From positions 1 to 64,000 of the forward strand of contig NC_018398.1 of NCBI RefSeq assembly GCF_000208865.1: a stretch of DNA of 64,000 nt, in the 5' to 3' direction. This document shows positions 57,501 to 64,000 of the stretch, in pieces; position 1 is the first letter of the stretch, and each line of letters starts with the position of its first letter. Position numbers and translations under genes: made by a program. The notes under the pieces are model-generated. The model was not told the DNA's origin. It saw only the letters and a program-made list of their open reading frames with translations, and made no database searches. The stretch comes from Neospora caninum Liverpool (taxonomy: Eukaryota > Apicomplexa > Conoidasida > Eucoccidiorida > Sarcocystidae).

Positions 57501-60089
57501 GATGGACGAACTGAACGCGGCGCAAGACGCGCCGGCCAAGGAGGTGAGCCTCGAAGCGCGCCGGGGACAGAACTGGACAACTTAGAGACACTGGAGAGAG
57601 AGCGAGAGGGCTGGTATACCCCGCGCTCGAGTGCGCATTTGTGTGTGTGTGGCGTGCACACTTGCGACTCTCGGGCTTCTCTCCGGGTGACGCCTTCTCG
57701 GGGCTCTGTCTTTTTGGAGCAAACGCGAGGGGGTGTGCGACGGACGAGGAACGCGAGGGGCCTTGACACAGCGGCTGGGACAGGAAACAGAGATGTCGGC
57801 GCGACAGAAAGGCGCGACAGAAAGGCGCGACAGAAAGGCGCGCGCCTGTGCACCTGTGGAAGAGCCGTTGGCCGTGTCGCGCATCTGTCGATGATGTCGG
57901 TTGCAGAGCAAGACGGCAAAGGGGAGCAAAGACGGGAGCGAGAACCCTGCAGATACGTCTGATCCGAGCGCCGTGATGTCCGAGGTCGTGAAGCTGTGCG
58001 TCGTGCCGCGAGTTGCAGCGGCGCTCAAGTGTACAGACATCACGTCCTTCACCTCGGTTAACCGGGCTGCGCAACTTCTCGGAGAGCTGTTACTCTTCAG
58101 AGATGAGAACTCGCTGCCGCACCTCACGGTACTCACGCAAAGCACTTGTTCTAGTCTTACCTGCTTTCGGCGTAGTCTCCAATTGTTTTGCGCTCGCGAT
58201 GCACTTGAGACGCCAGCCACCGTTTCCTCTTTCTGTGGGGAACGGCCACTCCAGTGTTGCAGTCTCTTCTCGTTTGTCTGGGGCTTGCGTGAGTTCCAAC
58301 TCTGACGAGAAAACCCACGAGACCGCGCAGAAAACACACTGCAGCGACCGCTTCCCGAGAACCAGACTGTTTCGATCTTCTCTCCTGACTGCATGCTCGC
58401 ACCTACGCGTCCCTTTCGAGAGGATAGGCTGTCGGCTTCTCGGTCTCTCGCTCGTGTCTCTTCTCTTCGCTAGGCACACGCGCCGTCTCGCACGTGGTCT
58501 TGTGTTGAAAAACTGCTTCGGGAGGTCATCGCCACGTCCGCACTCCTTGCAAATGCGTATCCTTCTTTTGGGATGTCGTGGTCTAAGTGCCTATCCTTTT
58601 TGGGATGTGTCCTCGTAAATTCGTCTCTTCGTTTGCGGTGGATTCACCCTCGAAGGCACGCACGAACGGTGGGTGCGAGATTCTGGATCTCCGTCGCGAG
58701 GAGAGTCTCCTCTTTAGGCCTTTCCCCGATTGGCGCATTCTCTCTTGTGCGCGTGTGCCGATGCCGACACAGAAAGTGCTCCAGGACTTCGTGGCCTTTG
58801 TCATGGTGCAACTCTCGGCTCTTTTGCCAGTCGAATTCGTCAAGCAGGTTGTCGCGGATCCCGGCGTTTCGCTCTCTGATCAAGGCCCCGGAACCGCGAG
58901 CAAAAGCGGCGGCGAAGTGACTACCCAGGAAGAGGCAATGGCCGCCAAGGAGGTCGTTGAGCTGTTCCTCCACCGCGCACTCAAAGTCGCAGGGTGCTGT
59001 ACGTGCCTGGTAGACATTCTCAGCGACTCTCTTCTCCTCCACATTTGCATGCAGGTAATCCACCGAGCCTTCGCGTTGCTGCGATCTCGCGTGCGCGGCC
59101 CCGCCTCGCCGCCGCGTCTCCTGGAGAGGGTATCCTGCCGTAGCCGGTCGGATGAGTTGGTCCTCTCGGAGTCTGTGCGCAGCTGAATGGGGATTTGTGG
59201 AGACCGGTTCCTTTCCATTTCTTCAGGAGATCTTCGTGGATCGCATCAAACCACTGCTTCCGATTCTGCCGTCCTCGCAGCAGCTGGTGCTGCTCGGCGC
59301 CTTCATTCACCTTCTCCCCCTTCGCTGGGTGATTCAAGAAACCGCTGGGGAGAACGGCGCGACTTCAGGGCGCATGCAACAGCTTCTGGGCGCCGTCGTC
59401 GAGCTCGGCGAAGCGGTCGTGGACGAGGCAGAACGCGCTGAAGTGTTGCTGCTGCTCAAGAAACTTTCCCCGCAAGAGGTCAGACGCCTCACCTCTAGGA
59501 AGCCGCGCGAATGCGCACTCCCAGATCCTGTTTTTTCGCGGGTGCGCAGCTCGCCTGACACTGTAGAGATCACACACGGCGCGCCGGGTCCCACCTTTGT
59601 GGTGCACAGAATAGGCAGCCACCTCGTGCGTTTCTTTTAAAGCAAGCGTGCCGCCTCAGAACGGGAGAGAGCGCAAAGCGCGGGCAGTGACAGGAATGGA
59701 TACAGATATGCCCCAGTGTGTCACCAGGCGCAAACCTGGTAACCGATCTTTGGGACCAGACGGTCGGTGTGTTCCAAGGTTCCTGGCTTCTGTGGAGGTT
59801 CTATGGAGATGTATCTTCTGTGCACAAACGTAGGTGTTGAGAAGGGTAACTGGGAAAAGTGTCGCGAGAACGACTGCTTGTGAGGTCAAAAAAACAAGCA
59901 TAATAACCTCATCCACACGCTCGTGACTCTGCGTGTTCGCGTGTGTCGAGAACTGAGATTCGCTTGGCACGGGACGCTCCGTTTCACGCCGTTTCGGGGT
60001 TCACTGTGGTGCGTTGTACCTCGCAGGAAGCGGAGAAGATCCAGCGCGTGTTCGAACAGCGTCGTGGCCAGAGAAACCCTCAGCAGTGA
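54577..60089 (+). CDS. GCFC/PAXBP1-type nuclear protein (GC-rich sequence DNA-binding factor-like)
   Basis: Five exons, all joined in phase 0: 54577-57543, 57907-58128, 58773-59054, 59227-59478 and 60027-60089, giving 1261 residues. The start MSLFARRNVKK resembles the short basic N-terminus of the family. Human members PAXBP1 and GCFC2 are nuclear and linked to spliceosome function and chromatin. Visible parts are an N-terminal disordered half; ILSLAELEEAE; the helix DDVASIARLARAQRQRARMI; an acidic block; a Gln-rich stretch (about 508-570); an acidic Ser-rich run (SESSSESDSED, about 746); and the C-terminal helical GCFC domain (VRWQLLWWSPM, then VVKLCVVPRVAAALKC in exon 2 and later helices). 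Exon 1 alone encodes 989 residues. The family's usual middle helix before QLLWWSP appears shortened. The exon 2 donor (ACG|GTACTC) and the exon 4 donor (GAG|GTCAGA) are weak. Large antisense ORFs here are shadows caused by high GC. Confidence 0.85.
57798..57836. repeat. 13-base unit repeated three times
   Basis: Three perfect tandem copies of GGCGCGACAGAAA followed by a partial copy, inside the first intron of the GCFC-like gene. Confidence 0.9.
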
Positions 60090-62363
60090 TCTACGAGTCA
60101 GCGTGCTTTCATTTTGACGCGAAGTTTGCGACTTCGTCTGTCGTCCGTCTTACAGTTCCAAAGTGGTAGCTTGTTGGACGTTTTCGAAACCCCGGAAGGT
60201 GTCCACGCTTCATGACCTCACACCTGCTCTGTAGGCATGTGGTTAATGCAGCCCGACCGGTCCAGTCCGTTTGTTTCTACGTTTCCACTGCTGAGGCGAT
60301 TTCTTTCGTCTCCGTCTCCTGAAACGCATTCGCTCCTATCTGGTAGACTCGGGGAGCATCACGAACACAGTTCTTTGCCTGTGTGGACAGGTCTGCGATT
60401 CGAGTGGAGTTTTTTGAGCGAGAGAAGCTTCGGACACACAATAACCCGGTTCGTGCGTCAGTGGAGAGATTCTCACCTCGGCACCGACTCAGCGTTTTCT
60501 CATAGAGTGCGCCACACACCGAGGCCGTTTCGCTCGCCAGTTTGAGCGGCAGCATTTTGCGTTGCAGTCACTCGTTTCCTAGAAGGCATTCGAGTCTTTC
60601 CGCCTCTGAAAAACGATGGGGCTTTATCGACTGCGGGGGTGTTGCCTCGCGCACAGGGACACATGCGCCGCGATTGCCCTGGCGATCGGCAGGAGACGAG
60701 GCAGAACCTCGAGTTCCGCGTGTGTCAGTTGCTTCCGACACGTAAGAAAAAACCCTCCTCTCCTGTCGGGAACTTCTTTCCGACTCGTTTCAGAGCAGAG
60801 CCGACCGCAGCCAAGCAGGCTGATCCCGCCCTCCCCCCCCCCCCTCCCCCCCCCCTTTCGGATGTCGATAGGAGATCGATTTCTGCGGACGGAAGGTTCG
60901 GGCTCGGCATGTCCCACGGATTTTCCGGTCTCCAAAAAAACTGCAGGTTGGCACAGGCGAGACAAGAAAGACGCTCCACACGTGAAAGGGGAGCGTGCTC
61001 TGGGTTCTATCTTTGCCGTGTAATCGTGTCGGCCACGCCCCGTGAGAACGACAAATGGTTGTTCCTTCAGGATGGCGAACTCGCAGATTCCCCACTCTCT
61101 GGGGTCTAGACACTGCACTGACGGCGTGTTCGGAGGAGCGACACCGTATTCTACGTTTTCTTCCGCTGAAAAGCTGTCCAGAGAGCAATCGGTGGTGGCT
61201 GTGGCGAGGCTGAAAACGGGAATTGGCACTGAAGACGCAGACTTCGTGGAATCGTCGTGGCGAACCGACAGAGAGCTCCGCGCTTAGTTCCATGTGGAGA
61301 GCTCATCCGCCTCCGTACCTTCCCAGACAAATCCTTCCGGCTAAACATGGTTTAGACTCATCGTTGTTCACAGCCTTCGTCGAGCCGACTTGCTCAGCGT
61401 GACTCCGTTTTCAGTCGCACGAGTAGAGCCCACTTCTCGATTAAGTCCTAGGCCTTTGCGTTTTTCGACACGATTTATAACAGGCGGCTGGTCTCGCGTG
61501 AGCAAAAGGACGGTCCAAAGTGCCCAACAGCCGAGACGTTGCTGAGAGTCCGGGAAACGAACTGGCGGCTCTTGCAGCCAGCATCCGCGGTTCCACACGT
61601 CAGATGTTTGGCCCGGATTCTCCACTAGCTGCTCTAACCTCTATGACCACACAAATACAGATGCTTGTGTTCCCATCGCTCCACATGTACACCTGCGAAA
61701 AACGTGAATATATCCATGCGCAAGTCCGCTCGTGGCGAATGCCGAGACTCGGCTCGACCTCTGCGGCCTTGTGACAGGCTTTCGCGTGTCCCTGTCAGAG
61801 ATGAGAACGCGTTTTGTTCCGGCCGTGTGGATGCATCGGAAATCCTCTGGAGAGTGTGCTCGATTTCTCGCATTTGATTCATGGCATGCACGCAGCATGC
61901 GCGCGCGCGCGCATCTCGACGAGTCGTAGCGACGTAGATGCGCACACCGGAAGAAATTCGGCGGCTGTTTTCGACAAAGAGCCTGCAGAAAGTCTCTTAC
62001 GCCTCTGCGTGCTGGTCACGCATCCCGTTTCGTCTGTGAAAACGGCTCTTCAACGTGTTTTCGCTGGAGAAAAGCGCGGGCTCCCCCCCCCCTTTGGGAA
62101 CTCCCTCGCTGGCGTCGAGTGTCTGGACAGCTCAAGACAAACTCGGCGACGCGTCTCGACGGGCTCTCGGCCTTTGGGATTTTCGTGGCTACGATTTCCT
62201 CTCGCCTTTGCTTTCGTCCCCTTGTCACACACTACCGAATTCCATTTGTCTTGCAAACGTCGAAGCGTCTCTCCCGCTTCTGTCGATCCGCTTCCGCGGG
62301 TATCTCGCCGCGGGCTGCACGCGTCGGCCTTCGCGCGGCGCGCTCAGGAACTTCTCCTCGTGA
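60090..62363. other. No supported gene
   Basis: Overlapping short ORFs on both strands, none with a motif. A nearly pure C tract lies at 60833-60855. The right part should contain the promoter and 5' leader of the gene starting near 62.4 kb. Confidence 0.45.
60833..60855. repeat. Poly-C tract
   Basis: Twelve C, one T, then ten C on the plus strand, giving long G runs on the minus strand. It lies in the intergenic region between the GCFC-like gene and the right-edge gene. Confidence 0.85.
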
Positions 62364-62426
62364 AATGACGCCTCTTCGTCCGGGGGCTCCTAGAGCGAGC
62401 TCCGTCCTCGAACGCCAAAAGTGAAG

Positions 62427-64000
62427 ATGGACTCTGTCCGGCCTCCGAACTCTGCCGCGTGTCGCCTTCGGGCCGCCAGGCTCCGCGCGACGTTCCTCGC
62501 CTGGTGCGTGCACTGTGTCCTGTTTTACCAGTCTTCTCTCTCCTCCTGTGTCTCCGTCCACCGTGCGTCTTCTCGCTCTCCAGTTCCCCCGTCCCCTCTC
62601 GGTCACTCTTGGTTCACTTTTGCTTCTGTCAAGAACCCGCTTTTCGAACGCTCCTGGCGACCGGTTCCGCGAGCGGCCGCCATCCACTCGTCACTGGGCT
62701 TCGTCTCCCTTCCCTCTCTCGCCCCTCCTCGCTTCTGTTTTCATGCGCGGCCTTCTTCCCGACTCCGCTCTCGGTCCACTCTCTGCGCGCAGACCGGGCG
62801 TGCCTGCAAACCGTCCGAGGCGGAGATTTCTGCAGTTCGAGCGCGCCTGGCCGCGCAGCAGCCAAGGAAGGCCCCGCGACGGCGCAGCGAGGAGGAGGAA
62901 CGCGAAGAGCGACGCGCGCATGCAAACCGGGGAAAAACTCCCTGGGGCCGTTCACGCTTTCTCCAGGCTCGCCGCCCTGGCGTCTCCCTTCGCATGCAAA
63001 GAGGACACTCCGGCGAAGAAGACCGAGGAGACAGAGTCGAGCGAAGAGTTGGAATCCAGAGAGTTGGAGTCGATGGAGGAGCGAAAAGAGAGAGAAGCCA
63101 GGGGCCCGTGTGGGGGGTGAGAGACCTGCGCAGAGACAAAGCCGAGAGGGAGAAGTGGCGGAAAGTAAGAGCAGACGAGGAGGAAGAGTTGATCCGCATG
63201 TGCCAAGAAAATAGGAACGCGTTAGAGCAAAACGACGGGGCGAACGCAGATGAGGAGGCGAGTCGCCAGGTCGTCCGCGAGAAGCTGGCGCGGCACGTGG
63301 CTCTCATGGAGAAACAGTTGATCACGTGGAAAAAAGAAGAGCTGCGCGGTCAAGAGGAGTCCTTTCAGGAGTACTTGTCGACTCTCGAGCAGATGAAACA
63401 CCAAGAAGAAGAGTGTGTTCGCCGATTTTTCGAGGAGACGCGCGTCAACCGCGAGGAAGAAGACTCCCCGCCACGTTCCGCATCCCCAGGCACGTCTCCT
63501 CCCCTACCCACTCTTCCATCCTCGTCTTCCTCTTCTTCTCCCTCTTCTTCTTCTCCCCCTTCTTCTTCTTCCTCTTCTTCTCCCCCTTCTTATTCTTCCT
63601 CTTCTTTTTCTTCTTCTCCTTCTTCTCCTTCTTCTTCTCCTTCTTCCTCTTCTCCCCCTTCTTCTTCTTCTCCCTCTTCTTCTTCTCCTCCTTCTTCTTC
63701 TCCCCCTTCTTCTTCTTCTCCCTCTTCTTCTTCTCCTCGTTCTTCTCCTCCTTCTTCCTCTTCTCCCCCTTCTTCTTCCTCTTCTTCTCTGTTATCTCAC
63801 TTGGTGTCTCCAGATGCTGGCGTCGCTGGGGACACAGCGGCCTCGGGCGACACCGAGGCGGGACGCCCTCTGGGCCCGCTCGTTCCTGTAAAGGGGATCG
63901 GAGCGGTCGCCGTGTTTCCCTTGCCAGAGGAGACGCGCGATGTGGCCGGCGCAGGCGAGGCAGGGGAGCGGCGGCCGTCGCTCCCGCCCTGGCGCCTTCG
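62427..64000 (+). CDS. Coiled-coil protein with Ser/Pro run, cut by the window edge
   Basis: One frame is open without a stop from 62364 to the right edge, about 545 codons. Its first ATG is at 62427. The part from about 63120 to 63470 is rich in Glu, Arg, Lys and Gln with regular hydrophobic spacing (RDKAEREKWRKVRADEEEE, REKLARHVALMEKQL), typical of a coiled coil. It is followed by about 95 residues almost entirely Ser and Pro (63511-63798), then an acidic, Gly/Ala-rich stretch. The pyrimidine-rich segment at about 62500-62830 looks like an intron although the frame stays open, so the true N-terminus may be spliced. I recognise no family. No membrane segment is seen in the coiled-coil part. 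Confidence 0.5.
   Translation, partial: MDSVRPPNSAACRLRAARLRATFLAWCVHCVLFYQSSLSSCVSVHRASSRSPVPPSPLGHSWFTFASVKNPLFERSWRPVPRAAAIHSSLGFVSLPSLAPPRFCFHARPSSRLRSRSTLCAQTGRACKPSEAEISAVRARLAAQQPRKAPRRRSEEEEREERRAHANRGKTPWGRSRFLQARRPGVSLRMQRGHSGEEDRGDRVERRVGIQRVGVDGGAKRERSQGPVWGVRDLRRDKAEREKWRKVRADEEEELIRMCQENRNALEQNDGANADEEASRQVVREKLARHVALMEKQLITWKKEELRGQEESFQEYLSTLEQMKHQEEECVRRFFEETRVNREEEDSPPRSASPGTSPPLPTLPSSSSSSSPSSSSPPSSSSSSSPPSYSSSSFSSSPSSPSSSPSSSSPPSSSSPSSSSPPSSSPPSSSSPSSSSPRSSPPSSSSPPSSSSSSLLSHLVSPDAGVAGDTAASGDTEAGRPLGPLVPVKGIGAVAVFPLPEETRDVAGAGEAGERRPSLPPWRL
63511..63798 (+). repeat. (TCT/CCT)n low-complexity run coding Ser/Pro
   Basis: Trinucleotides TCT, TCC, CCT and CCC alternate irregularly with three or four exceptions (TAT, TTT, CGT). 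Read in the open frame this gives Ser with interspersed Pro. On the minus strand it is a purine run. Confidence 0.85.

Noticed and set aside
1..64000. CRISPR arrays, operons, ribosome binding sites and bacterial mobile elements
   Set aside because: The window is eukaryotic, with spliced genes and no spaced direct repeats or transposase genes that I could see.

Overview
The window looks like nuclear DNA of a cyst-forming coccidian apicomplexan (the Toxoplasma, Hammondia, Neospora group). Genes are split into many short exons. Introns are mostly GT-AG with strong GTAAG or GTGAG donors, and coding DNA is moderately GC-rich with long Ser/Pro, Gln and acidic low-complexity stretches. One small gene at the left has the signal peptide, single membrane segment and RRLxx layout of Toxoplasma secreted family proteins. 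The genus is inferred, and I cannot name the species.

The left part, about 1 to 26.5 kb, is gene-poor. I can build only one convincing gene there, the small secreted or membrane protein at 2.4-3.4 kb on the minus strand. Three weaker candidates are a cysteine-rich ORF at 19.5-20.0 kb and ORFs with signal peptides at 21.1 kb and 23.5 kb. The rest has short ORFs in all frames and several C-rich, G-poor blocks (about 0.3-1.3 kb and 15.9-16.6 kb).

The right part, 26.5-64 kb, is a housekeeping region read by splicing short homologous exons. In order: ERO1, the thiol oxidase of the ER, with a C-terminal membrane anchor (+, 26.6-30.6 kb); a small secreted coiled-coil protein (-, 33.1-33.8 kb); the mitochondrial ADP/ATP carrier (-, 35.7-38.2 kb, six exons); a molybdenum-cofactor-sulfurase-type PLP enzyme with an N-terminal signal peptide and two GC-AG introns (+, 39.7-44.8 kb, twelve exons); a TOE1-type DEDD 3'-exonuclease (-, 47.2-51.1 kb); an unresolved minus-strand gene or genes (51.4-53.9 kb); a GCFC/PAXBP1-type nuclear protein (+, 54.6-60.1 kb, five exons); and the start of a coiled-coil protein with a long Ser/Pro run that leaves the window (+, from about 62.4 kb).

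The genes do not form a pathway. The carrier and the sulfurase are divergent over a 1.4 kb gap. The TOE1-like and GCFC-like genes both belong to families acting in nuclear RNA processing and lie close together. All exon joins were made by eye from splice-site sequence, reading phase and family similarity; no transcript data were available.
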